From Iris pallida (Eukaryota; Streptophyta; Magnoliopsida; Asparagales; Iridaceae), in the NCBI GenBank assembly GCA_029216955.1, contig JANAVB010031417.1, forward strand, positions 22,269,881 through 22,333,880: a stretch of DNA of 64,000 bases, written 5' to 3'. The first letter of the stretch is position 1; each line of letters begins with the position of its first letter. This document shows positions 33,173 through 43,241 of this stretch, piece after piece. The position numbers and the translations under genes are program-made. The notes beneath the pieces were generated by a model, which had not been told where the DNA came from, searched no databases, and saw only the letters and a program-made list of their open reading frames with translations.

Positions 33173-33937
33173 ATGGCGGAGCTTTCCCACAGCGTTCCTT
33201 TGTACGCCCAGTCTGATGACGTGGATTCAACCACTATTAGAGCCAAACCATTCAACTTAAGTGGTAAGTCCGATCGTAAGCAGATATCTGTCTTCGAATT
33301 TTTTGTTGAAAACATCTATTCATGAGCGTAAATTCTTGATGAGCGTAAAAAAAAAGAACTTGCTGAAGCACAGGCATAAAAGCCTTGATGAATCACTGGC
33401 GTAAAAAGCCTTGCTTAATCACTGGCGTAAAAGCCTTGCTGAATCACCGGCGTAAAAGCCTTGCTGAAGCACTGGCGTAAAAAGCCTTGCTAAATCACTG
33501 GCGTAAAAGCCTTGCTGAAGCACTGGCGTAAAAAACCTTGCTGGAGCACTGGCGTAAAAAGCCTTGTGATCTGTTTTTAGTTAGCGTTTGATACGCATCT
33601 GATAATACTTTTGTTTAAAAACACTTCTTCTTTGTTGTTTTCTACAGAAGTTTGGCTGAGCAGCTTTTCCAGAACTGGCATTGGTGACTTTGACACTGTA
33701 AAGAGCGTTCTTCTGACATCAACATCAGGGAGCTCCTGCGCTTTTGACGCGCAAATCAGACAACTCAGAACTCTTCGTGGAATAGAAGGGTCTTCCTCTG
33801 TTGGTAGGAAGAGCCTTTATACACGGAGAGTTGGTTGGTGGAGTCAACTCTACCCCGAGAAATCGGGTAGTAGAGTTCCTTTCATGGCAGAACTAGGAAT
33901 CGTATCCCAATGCTGGATACATTCCTATCTCCTTTGA
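33173..33937 (+). CDS. Antisense gene 2 of the Ogre-type element, spliced
   Basis: Exon 1 is 33173-33263 (MAELSHSVPLYAQSDDVDST...) and ends AAGTG|GTAAGT, a consensus donor. Exon 2 starts at 33648 after TTTTCTACAG, a good acceptor. The join keeps the frame and gives 126 residues to a stop at 33937. Exon 2 reads like real protein (EVWLSSFSRTGIGDFDTVKS, later SLYTRRVGWWSQLYPEKSG). Directly after a one-base frame change near 33893-33905, a further 57-60 codons are open to a TGA at about 34085 (AGYIPISFEVPPLIHQLYWQ, then FGLPYSGVLLFSER). The ancestral product was therefore probably about 180 residues and this copy is truncated. The 384-bp intron contains the GCGTAAA array. I do not recognise the protein. 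Confidence 0.6.
33264..33647 (+). other. Predicted intron of antisense gene 2
   Basis: GTAAGT donor and a pyrimidine-rich TTGTTGTTTTCTACAG acceptor, with exon phase 1 on both sides. Exon 1 would otherwise read into a stop at about 33325. Confidence 0.65.
33321..33580. repeat. GCGTAAA tandem array, about 24-25-bp period
   Basis: About nine units of CACTGGCGTAAAAGCCTTGCTGAA with small variations, inside the predicted intron. The same heptamer is scattered through the LTRs and ORF1 of the element. Confidence 0.92.
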
Positions 33938-34764
33938 GGTGCCACCACTAATCCACCAATTGTATTGGCAGCAATACGCCTTCGGGCTGCCATACTCTGG
34001 GGTTCTCCTCTTTTCTGAGAGAGAAGACCAGAGTTTGATTCCTACTGCTCTGGTTGCCGCTGGAGCTCAGACAGTCAGAAACTGACACCAACAACGAATC
34101 CGACAAAGAAGATCCGAAGAAGAGATAAATCTCCATTAGGTTATCGTTGTGTGTATAGAATGAAAATCCTAGATATAATAGATTTCCATTGTAAAGAAAA
34201 GTCTAAGAAATGTAATAGACTTTTATGGTGATATGAGAGTGGAAATGATAATTCTTCTATGCTCAATGATTTGTATCTATCTGGATGTAATATGGACATG
34301 ATAGATAATGAAACCTTATTTTCTGATTTAGAGTACACAATACTATCAGAGGTAATATGGACATGACAGTGTGTGAGAACTCAAAAGAAAATTAGATTAA
34401 TTTCTATGCAGAGGTCAAATGGAAAATGATAGATAAGTAGGTAGATTTAGCATTTATCCAGAGGTTATGAAAACATGATAAATAACGAATCCCACTTTTT
34501 AATCAATTGATAGAAGATTTAAAATCCCTCTCCCAAGAGACAAGAAGTCAGCTTAACCAAACCTTGGTAGCTGGGGAATAAGAAGACAGATATTGTGAGC
34601 ATATACGTCAAAACGGTGGACGAATCAACGTATTTCTTGGGAACAGAAAGGACGATTCAATTCCATAATTAAATGGATGAACCTGGTAACATGAACGGAC
34701 GAGTCTTTTCGGAAATGAAAAGTTGTTTTCAATTTCAGAGACCAGTTCATTAGTAATCCTCCTC
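33938..34764. other. Between antisense genes 2 and 3
   Basis: The first 150 bp carry the out-of-frame continuation of antisense gene 2. The rest is AT-rich with loose repeats of AGAGGTAATATGGACATGATAGATAA (seen near 34280, 34350, 34415 and 34460). No other gene was seen. Confidence 0.6.
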
Positions 34765-34774
34765 TATAAATAGG
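34765..34774 (+). promoter_or_regulatory. TATA box of antisense gene 3
   Basis: TATAAATAGG, 60 bp upstream of the ATG at 34825. This is the best TATA match of the three. Confidence 0.72.
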
Positions 34775-34824
34775 TGAGAATTCTCTGTAATCATTTCATT
34801 CTTATTTCTACTCCTCTATTGGAA

Positions 34825-35118
34825 ATGTCTTCCGAGGATGTACAGCAAAAGAATAAAGTCTTCAGGAACATTGAGGACGTCATTGAGACATGCCCTGCTG
34901 AGCCAATAGTGACGGGTCCGACCGAAGTAGACAACAGTTCTTCTACGCCCAAGCCACCCCAAGACACCTTTGCTTTCTTAGTAGAGCCAGGAAAAACTCC
35001 TGAAGAAGAAGCATTGAGGATGACCGTCTGTAAAAAATTTATGGGTTCAGGAAACGATGCCTTCTATGCATTGGCTGACTATGCATTCAATAAGGAAGGG
35101 AGTAGCCCTCGTCCTTAA
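34825..35118 (+). CDS. Antisense gene 3 of the Ogre-type element (97 residues)
   Basis: It starts MSSEDVQQKNKVFRNIEDVI. A Pro/Ser/Thr-rich middle (SSSTPKPPQD) is followed by TFAFLVEPGKTPEEEALRMT and a C-terminal helix-like part (KKFMGSGNDAFYALADYAFN). A strong TATA box lies upstream and an A-rich tail with AATAATAAAAGAAG downstream. It points toward the end of pol, whose stop is only 62 bp away on the other strand, so the two transcripts probably overlap at their 3' ends. Function unknown. I chose the ATG at 34825 over an in-frame ATG at 34774 because the latter overlaps the TATA box. Confidence 0.6.
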   Translation: MSSEDVQQKNKVFRNIEDVIETCPAEPIVTGPTEVDNSSSTPKPPQDTFAFLVEPGKTPEEEALRMTVCKKFMGSGNDAFYALADYAFNKEGSSPRP

Positions 35119-35179
35119 TCTTTTATTTTGAACAAAAATAATAATAAAAGAAGTTTTATTTTTGTTCTGTCTTCTCTTT

Positions 35180-36396
35180 TTATACATAGTATTTCTTAAG
35201 AAATTTGCCATTGATCGGCAGCATGAGTAGATTTCCATTGGGTTTTGACAACCGATAGGCACCATTGGAGAACACGGACTCAATTACATACGGGCCTTCC
35301 CATTTCGCTAGGAATTTCCCTTTGCTTTTGTGAGTCATCACCATTGGTCTCCGAACAGCTAATACAAGCTCGCCAACTTTAAATACCCTCTCCTTGACTT
35401 TACGATTAAAAGTTCGAGATATACGGGCTTGATATAGCTCAATATGATGTTGTGCTTGAAGACGCTTCTCGTCCAATCCTTCAACTTCTTGGAGTCGTAA
35501 GCGATCATTATTCTCTGTAGTTAGCTCATTCGCAATAGCAATTCGAAGAGAAGGGATCTGGATTTCCAATGGGAGGACGGCTTCACATCCATAAACCAGT
35601 GAAAATGGTGTAAAACCAGTAGGAGTCCGGACCGTTGTTCGATATGCCCATAAACATTCTCCAAGCTTCTCATTCCAATCTCTTTTATTAGAAGAGACAA
35701 ACTTTTTGAGAAGTTTGATGATCGTTTTGTTGAAGGCTTCAGCTAAACCATTAGCAGCTGGATTATAAGCCGTAGAAGCCAGATTTTGAATTTAATTTTT
35801 GTCACAGAACCGATAAAATGCCTGACTGGCAAATTGTGGTCCATTGTCATGAATTATTCGTCGAGGAATCCCGAAGCGATAAATGACATGATGTTTAATG
35901 AAGCTGATTACATTAGATGTTTTCACTTCAGCAAGAAGAACTGCTTCTGCCCACTTCAAAAAGTAATCGGTTATAGCTAGTATAAACTGATGTCCTTTGA
36001 CAGAAGGAGGGTTAATAGGACCAATGATGTCCATACCCCAAGCTTCGAAGGGCCAGGAGGCTGCTGTAGGATGTAGAAATTTAGACGGCTGATGAATAAA
36101 ATCAGCATGAATCTGATATGCTTTAATCTTCTAGCATAGTCTACAGCATCTGCTATCATAGAGGGCCAATAATACCCCATTCTTCGAATGCGATCTTGCA
36201 ACTTTGGACTCGGTTGATGAGCACCACATACACCATCATGAGCCTCACGCAGTGTTTGTTTGGCTTCACTTTCTGAGAGACAGCGCAGCAAGAGTCCGTC
36301 ATATGAACGACGATATAGCATATGTAAAGACGAATCATAATAGAATCGAAACGATCGTCTCTTAATTGATGCATCTTCTTTAGGATCTTCAGGCAA
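35180..36396 (-). pseudogene. pol: Ogre-type integrase, broken
   Basis: Read from 36396. The zinc-binding region includes LREAHDGVCGAHQPSPKLQD, then a shift near 36130. The catalytic core has D in MDIIGPINPPS and D in IIHDNGPQF. A TAA follows CDKN at about 35790. In the same frame the third acidic residue then follows (E within NGLAEAFNKT, about 35735). The C-terminal part (35569-35180) has the GPYVIESVFSNGAYRL segment typical of gypsy integrase ends and closes at 35180. Integrase inserts the element's cDNA. At least one stop and one frameshift disable this copy. Confidence 0.88.
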
Positions 36397-38859
36397 ATCC
36401 TATGAACTGCATAATCAATGAATGGAGTTCTCCAATCTTTCTGCTGGGAACTTGCCTCTGTAACATAACTTTGTTCAATATGCAGATTACTCTTCACACA
36501 GAACAAGTCTCGGTCCAACAAAGTAATTGTATTTTGTCTTCGGATTGGGACAGCCAAGTCTATAGCTAAGCTGGCAAGAGCATCAGCCTCCACATTCTGA
36601 GAACGTGGTACAAATTTAATGAAGAATCCTTTGAATGATAGGACCAACTCGACTACCACCTGATGATAGGGGATGAGATCAGGATTTCTGACTTCATAAG
36701 TCCCTCTAACTTGATTAACGATCAATTGAGAATCTCCATAAGCCTCTAAGAATTCAATATCCAATTGTTTTGCTACTTGGAGACCAATCAATAGAGCATT
36801 ATATTCTGCTACATTGTTAGAGCATGGCTCATTAAGAGAATAGGCACGGTATATGACCATTTGGTCAGGAGAAACCAAGACAATTCCTACCCCAGAGACA
36901 ATATTGCCTTTAGGTCCCACTCGTGATGCTCCATCAAAATATAATTGCCATATATCATTCTTCAAAGTCATGTTACAATCCACTACTTCGTCTGGAATGT
37001 CTTCATATAACTTCGAAGTTTCAGGTATAGGATGAGCAGCTAAGAAATCAGCTAACGCTTGGCCCTTCACTGATTTTTGAGGCACATAAACCATGTCATA
37101 AGGAGTGAGCAACATCGCCCAGGTAGCTAACCTGGAATTAAGAATGCTCGGTTTTCTCATCAATACCCGAATGGGATTTATTCTGGAGATGACATGAATA
37201 GTCTGTCCAGTGACATAATGCCTTGTCTTTTGGACGGCAAAAACCAAAGCTAGACATTCTTTTTCCACATGAGTATATCTGTGTTCAGCTCCGACCATCA
37301 TTCTGCTAAGATAATATATTGCTTGTTCATGACCCATATCACTTTTCTGTGCCAGAAGAGCGCCAAGTGAATGATCCAAGGTCGAACATATAGCAAAAAT
37401 GGTCTTCCTATCACCGGAGGTACCAGAACAGGCGGGTTTGTAAGATATTGCTTAATATCATTAAAGGCTTTTTGACACGCTTCATCCCAGACGAAAGATA
37501 CCCCTTTCTTTAATAGACGGGAGAAAGGTTGACATCTCCCAGAAAGATTAGATATAAATCTTCTGATATAAGCAATACGGCCCTGAAAGCCACGGAGTTC
37601 TTTCAGATTACGAGGAGGACGCATTTCAAGAATTGCTTTAACCTTATCAGGATCAACATGGATACCTTGAGAGGTAATGACAAATCCTAAAAACTTGCCA
37701 CTAGAAATCCCTAAGAAAGACTTAGTAGGGTTCATTTTCAATTGATGTTGGCACATCAATTCAAATACTGTCTTCAAGTCCTGAATGTGATCATTCTTTG
37801 ACCGACTTTTAACAGCAATGTCATCAACGTAGCATTCAACTATTTTTCGTAGATGTTCTTGAAAGATATTGCTCATAGCCCGTTGATATGTGGCACCGGC
37901 ATTTTTAAGACCAAACGGGGCATAACCGTATAGCAGTAAACCCCAAGGGGTATTCGAAAAGATGTATGTTTCTCATCTTCTGGATGCATCTTGATCTGAT
38001 TGTATCCTGGGAATCCGTCCATGAAAGACATACGTTCAAAACCGCATGTATTGTCTATCATGACATCAGTAATGGGAAGTGAAAATTCGTCCTTTGGACA
38101 AGCCGTATTAAGATCTCGGTAATCTATACAAACTTGGACTTTTCCGTTCTTCTTCATAACAGGAACAATATTGGCCACCCAATCTGGATGTTGTTCTTCA
38201 CGAACAAAGCCACATGTAATCAGCTTTTTGACTTCTGTTTCAATTGCATCCATCATATCTGGTCTAAAGCGCCGTTGTTGTTGTTTTACAGGCTTGATAT
38301 TAGGCAAAATGTTGAGTTTATGAGTAGCAACTTTAGGATCTTGCCCTGGCATATCCTCATAACTCCATGCAAAGATGTCAATGTAATCTTTGATAAGTTT
38401 TATCAGCTCTTCCTTTTCATCTTCAGAAAGATTCTTACTGATGAATATTGGTTTGGACGTAATTCCATCTCCAACATCAATCTGGATAACCTCATCTTCT
38501 GTAGGTGGCTGTCGCTGTTCAAAACGAAGTTCCCATTGAGTATCCATCTGTTGAGCCCAAGGATCATTCTCAAATGGCTCTGATTCATCATCGGCTTGAA
38601 CCATATTGACTGAGAATATTTGCCCAGATTCACAATGTGAGGAACGAGACATATCGGATTCGATGAATAGAATTTCTTCCGAATCTGATGATTGCAAAGA
38701 GCTAGTAGAGAATTCTTCTTGTATATCGTCATTAAACATGTGGGACGGATTATATCCCAACCTATGACGAGTCTTCTGGTAAAATGGATCACCGCATAAT
38801 GGTAGTCGTCTACCCTTGCCTTGATTCAGACCTTGCATAGTCTTTAAATCATATCCCAT
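36397..38859 (-). pseudogene. pol: Ogre-type reverse transcriptase, RNase H and second RNase H, broken
   Basis: At 38859-37873 there is the RT N-half (GKVQVCIDYRDLN, PKDEFSLPITDVMID, FMDGFPGYNQIKM). A frame change comes near 37910. At 37876-37298 there is the RT catalytic loop ECYVDDIAVKS and thumb (GFQGRIAYIRRFISN). A second frame change comes near 37340. At 37379-36397 there is a gypsy RNase H (AEHRYTHVEKECLALVFA), then a second RNase H-like domain (WQLYFDGASRVGPKG, NVAEYNALLIGLQVA, YGDSQLIVNQ, NVEADALASLA). The additional domain is a Tat-group feature. Reverse transcription of the element's RNA is the role; with these shifts no full enzyme is made. Confidence 0.92.
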
Positions 38860-39092
38860 ATTCTGGATAATCTTGATAGATTGTTGACTATATTTGTCAA
38901 TTCAGATTCTTCCCTTGTCTTTATCCTTCAGCTCATCTGCCTGAGTAACAGGGATATTTCTAGCCGGGCCAAACACAATTTGGCGTTTGTTTTTCTTATC
39001 AGACGGGACCACGAAATAGGATTCTTCGTGCCGTCTGAAAGTTACGCAAGCTTGTGATGAAGCGGCTACATGAAGTAGATAGGGAGAAGATG

Positions 39093-41482
39093 TTAGGAAC
39101 CTTTGAGCATAGGTCCAACATCTACATGAGGAGGGAAAGAATTTTCCTTATGATCGATGTATAAAGTTTCTTCTGGCTCGATGTCGTCTTTATATTGATG
39201 ACTTTGATTATCAGAAGATAAAGTCATTCTTTTAATAAACTTGACAGCCATATACTCGAACAGGAAATCTTTATTGATATCAAAAAGTACAAAATGATCA
39301 ATATTTATATCATTTACAATCTGATTGCTACGCTTCGGATTAATCAACAGTGGGCCATCATCCGCCTTCTGCGTAGATTTGCCAAGATTGACAATCAATG
39401 GTGATTCTGGATCATTCGTACAAGAAGTACGCCCTTTGACCTTGATCATAAAAGGTTGAACTTGGCTCTTAGTAGGAATATTTATTGATTCCTCAGATGA
39501 AGTTTGAGTTCTTCCTTTAACCTTGATTATCAAAGGTTGATCATTGACAGGTTGGGATTGGATTCGTCCCTTGACTATGATCTTCAAAGGTTGCTCCTCT
39601 GGCGGATCTTTATTAATAGACTGATCCTCAGATGATGATTGATCTTCAGCCATGTCTGATATCTCTTTCACATGCTCTTGTTTATAAAGCCTTGAATCAG
39701 AGAAGTAGGCTTCGACACCCTTGAACGGATTAATATCAGCAAACTCAGTTTTCACAACTCCTTGGGAGTCCACATACTTGAAACATTGGTGAAGAGTTGA
39801 AGGCACAATATTGTGCTCATGAATCCACGGTCTTCCAATAAGAATATTGTAGGATACGTCCGAGTTGATAACATAGAAAGTTACCATAGTTCGAAGATCA
39901 CCAATCTGAATCTGCAGACGAATCTTCCCCAGTAGTTTGCTTTTGCCAGAGTTAAAGCCAACTATCGTAGTACTAGTGTAAGTCAGCTCACTAGTAGAAA
40001 TCCTCAGGGGTCTTAGCATACTCTGAAGAATTATACTAATTGAAGACCCAGGATCAATATAAATCCTGTCAATTTCAGTGGATCCGATATATCCAGTGTA
40101 GCACAGAGGCCTATCATGCTTGTTGTGTTTCAATAGCATATCCTCTTGTGTAAAGGTGATGTTGGGAATTGCTTCCATCACACTATGACATTGCGGACAT
40201 GACACTGGTATATTATCAGGAGTCTTGAGTTGAGCCAAGCATGAATCTGCTTGAAGTAAAGCTTCGCTCAAAGTCTCTCTGCTTTCTCTGGAAAGGCGAA
40301 GCAGTTCAAATATAGATAGTCTAGCTGGAGTATTGGCTAACTGAGCTAGAATGTCAAAATTGTAAGACTTTATCACCACCCCCTGGCTGGAAGCAGACTT
40401 CAATGGGACGTCAAAGCGTACTGCTTTCTGTTTCCCCTTTTCAACCACAGACGGTTTAACAGGAATAGGAGAAGGTTGAACTGGTAGAGTTTCCACTACA
40501 TCTTCTGCTTCTTTGGAGGATCCCTCATAGTCTTTGTGGTACTCTTTTCCAGATCTTGTACCAGCAAAAGTTTCTTCTTCAGACCCAGGAGAAGAAAGTA
40601 CCATATTACAGGTTTAGTCTTTCTTCCCTTAGCCTTCTTCTTGTGAGGGTTGTTACGAGGAACTTCAGAACCCAATCCAACAGTGGAATTCTGATTTTGA
40701 ATTTGTAAAGGAAGACGTATTCCTTTATCATAATTCAAACCTTCTGCCTTTTGAAAGTCGTAACCCATCTTCCTCATGCGAAGGACAGATTGCTGACTAT
40801 ACAAGTGGATAGGCAATGAGCTTTGGACAGGTGTTTCAGCACAGAAAGAGGAAGAAACCGCTGCAACTACAAGAGAATGAAGCATAGACGTCTCTGTAGT
40901 TAAGAGAGGAGAAGGATTCGGGATACGAGGAGAAATCCCTGTTGGAGCTTTTTCATAAGCAGCAAAAACTTGTTGTGCCCGGTATAAAGGAACACTATTC
41001 ATGGCTAGCCACTGCTGATGAGTAAGCTTGAGCTTGGTAGGAGGAGCTAGACTTGGAGGACAGATGTTTAGTCCTTTCAGTCTATCTTCTAGAGGAAGTC
41101 CATCCCATAGATGATCCAAGTCATCAGGATTTGGAATAACATGAGAAATCATGTTGCAGGTTTTGACTTTTTTACCTTTCTTAGATTTTAAAGTTTTACC
41201 TTCATTTTTCAACTCAGGTACTAAGTCAGGATGTACCCACATGATTTCACCATTCTTCAATGTGAGTGGCAGCAATCCTGTATTTTCTTCCCTGGCAGGC
41301 GGGATATTCACGATCTTCATCGTCGCCTTCGGAATTGGAATAATTTCATCTGGGACTTGCTGTGGAGGAAAATTCCCGAACTGAAGAGAAACCATATTGG
41401 TCGTAACCGTATGATCATCATTGGTTAAAGCATAGTGCCACCATTTATCAGCTTTTGGATCTTCTTTTTCAAGACATAGCAA
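39093..41482 (-). pseudogene. pol: Ogre-type Gag-Pol linker and aspartic protease
   Basis: Two overlapping frames (41482-40496 and 40604-39093) are one gene broken by a shift near 40550. The first has NMVSLQFGNFPPQQVP and IMWVHPDLVPEL. The second has FDILAQLANTPARLSIFELL, CPQCHSVMEAIPNITFTQ, then the protease core YIDPGSSISII and a later ILIGRPWIHEH flap/strand. The active site reads D-P-G-S rather than D-T/S-G; the second Ogre-type element shows the same D-P-G-S-S, so it is a family trait rather than damage. The C-terminal third repeats K-I/V-x-V-K-G-R motifs. Frame breaks also separate it from gag at 41425 and from RT at about 39090-38870. Confidence 0.85.
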
Positions 41483-43194
41483 GCACTGGTAGGATGATTA
41501 ATGTATCTATGATAGATACAATATTTGGGATTGTCAGTCAGATTTACCTCATTAGACCTTTTTGGCTCTGGAATCTGAAGTTTACCACTTTTTACCAGAC
41601 ATTGAAATATCCCTGGGATATCACTTTCGTCAAAAGAGTATTCTTTCTTTGGCCTGGAAGATTCCTGATTATTTGGCGTTGTTTTGTTCTTAGAAAGATT
41701 GACCATAAGAGTATCTTTTCCTTTCATATTACGATTGCCAGGATTATTACCAGGATTACTTTTCTTTCCTTTATCTTCTGAAGCGAAAATCATCCCGTGT
41801 TCACGAGCCAACCTACCATTGGTCTCGGCAGAAACTACTGCTATGATAAACGAAGCCCAATCTGTGAATTGGGAACCCGTGAAGACAGCAATGGATGGTC
41901 GCAGATTCATCTTGCATGTATCAATCAACGCTGAATCTGGCATACCATGAGGCATCTTTAGAGTAGCCTGTCGGAAACATTCAACGAACGTCCGAGTATC
42001 TTCTTTCTCCTTTTGTTTGATTTCTATCAAGGAGGACATGTTCATGTCCATACCTCCTTCATAGAAGCGGGAGAGAAATATTGCCTTGAATTTGTCAAAA
42101 GACGAAATAGAGTTATCGGGTAAGCTACGATACCAGTCGTAAGCTGAACCCGTCAGGCACCCGATGAACACTCGAGTGAGAAGAGCATCATTTTTTTGCA
42201 AGTGTACAGTCATAATATCAAAGTAATTAATATATTGACTGGGAGATACTTTTCCATCGAATAAAACCATAGATTGCGGCTTGAACTTCGGTGGAAAGGG
42301 TACATCATTCCAATGAGGAGGATAAGGTTGCTTAATCCCTAACCTCTGGAGCTGATCTTTGTGCCTCAAAACTTCAAACTGTGCTTTGAGTTCACGTACT
42401 GCTTGAATGGCTTCACTGGTTTGAGGAAGCACATTTAATTGAATGGTCGTTGGATGTACCGTAACCCCCACTGGAGGTGGTACATCTTCTGGAATGATGG
42501 GATCTGGAGATGCAGAGTTTTGATTAACAGCAGGCTCTTGAATAATCAAAGGTATATCAGCCCCTTGACTATCTTGAGTTTGTGCTGCTACTGGTACCGT
42601 GGTTATTACTGTCGGTTGAGCAGTTTGCTGATTCAAAATTATCTGATGCATGCTTTGCACCATGTTAAGCATGTCTTTCAGTGATTGCTCCACGGCAGTG
42701 AGACGTTGTTCCGTATTAGCAGATGACGTCTCTGGTTCATCTCCAACAGCGTAGGATTCAACCTCTCTTGAAGATATAGAGGGATTAGTATAGAAGTATG
42801 AATCCACACTATCGGTATCAGACTCAAAAGATTGAGTACCCCCAGCTTCTGAATCAGAAGTCTGCAATTGCCTTTGTCTTCTTGATCGAGTATTCTGATA
42901 TACTCCTTCAAAGGAATCAAGAAGCCTGTTGAACTGTTGTTGACCTGGGATTTGGGACATATTCCGTCTTGGATGTCGTCCTCTGTTAGTATGAGATACC
43001 ATATTGACTGACACATGTGACAGCTCATGTTCTTGGTCTTCAGCTTGATGTTGAGGCGAGTTAAAACTTAAACGATAAAAAACTGACCGTTTTGAAGCCG
43101 AACAACAACAGTTGATCACAATCTGGTGATATTCACAATGATGTTTTTCTTGAGGGAATATTACCGGGGATTGTCTGTTCTTACGTTTTTGCAT
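41425..43194 (-). CDS. gag: Ogre-type Gag
   Basis: About 590 residues. The N-terminus shares a VINCCC word with the second element. A low-complexity Ser/Asp region and a Gln-rich coiled region follow (TAVEQSLKDMLNMVQSM). The retrotransposon Gag core is at residues about 270-390 (GCLTGSAYDWYRSLPDN, FLSRFYEGGMDMNMSSLIEI, FRQATLKMPHGMP). A zinc-finger-like CIYHRYINHPTSAC lies near the end. In the second element this region reads straight on into protease, so the stop at 41425 is probably a secondary frameshift. Gag packages the RNA. The annotated start is the first ATG at 43194; a TTG lies two codons upstream. Confidence 0.82.
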   Translation of the reverse strand: MQKRKNRQSPVIFPQEKHHCEYHQIVINCCCSASKRSVFYRLSFNSPQHQAEDQEHELSHVSVNMVSHTNRGRHPRRNMSQIPGQQQFNRLLDSFEGVYQNTRSRRQRQLQTSDSEAGGTQSFESDTDSVDSYFYTNPSISSREVESYAVGDEPETSSANTEQRLTAVEQSLKDMLNMVQSMHQIILNQQTAQPTVITTVPVAAQTQDSQGADIPLIIQEPAVNQNSASPDPIIPEDVPPPVGVTVHPTTIQLNVLPQTSEAIQAVRELKAQFEVLRHKDQLQRLGIKQPYPPHWNDVPFPPKFKPQSMVLFDGKVSPSQYINYFDIMTVHLQKNDALLTRVFIGCLTGSAYDWYRSLPDNSISSFDKFKAIFLSRFYEGGMDMNMSSLIEIKQKEKEDTRTFVECFRQATLKMPHGMPDSALIDTCKMNLRPSIAVFTGSQFTDWASFIIAVVSAETNGRLAREHGMIFASEDKGKKSNPGNNPGNRNMKGKDTLMVNLSKNKTTPNNQESSRPKKEYSFDESDIPGIFQCLVKSGKLQIPEPKRSNEVNLTDNPKYCIYHRYINHPTSACYVLKKKIQKLINGGTML

Positions 43195-43241
43195 TAGCAA
43201 TTCACGTAAATCAGAAGGAACAGATGGAGTATTCTTCTTTA

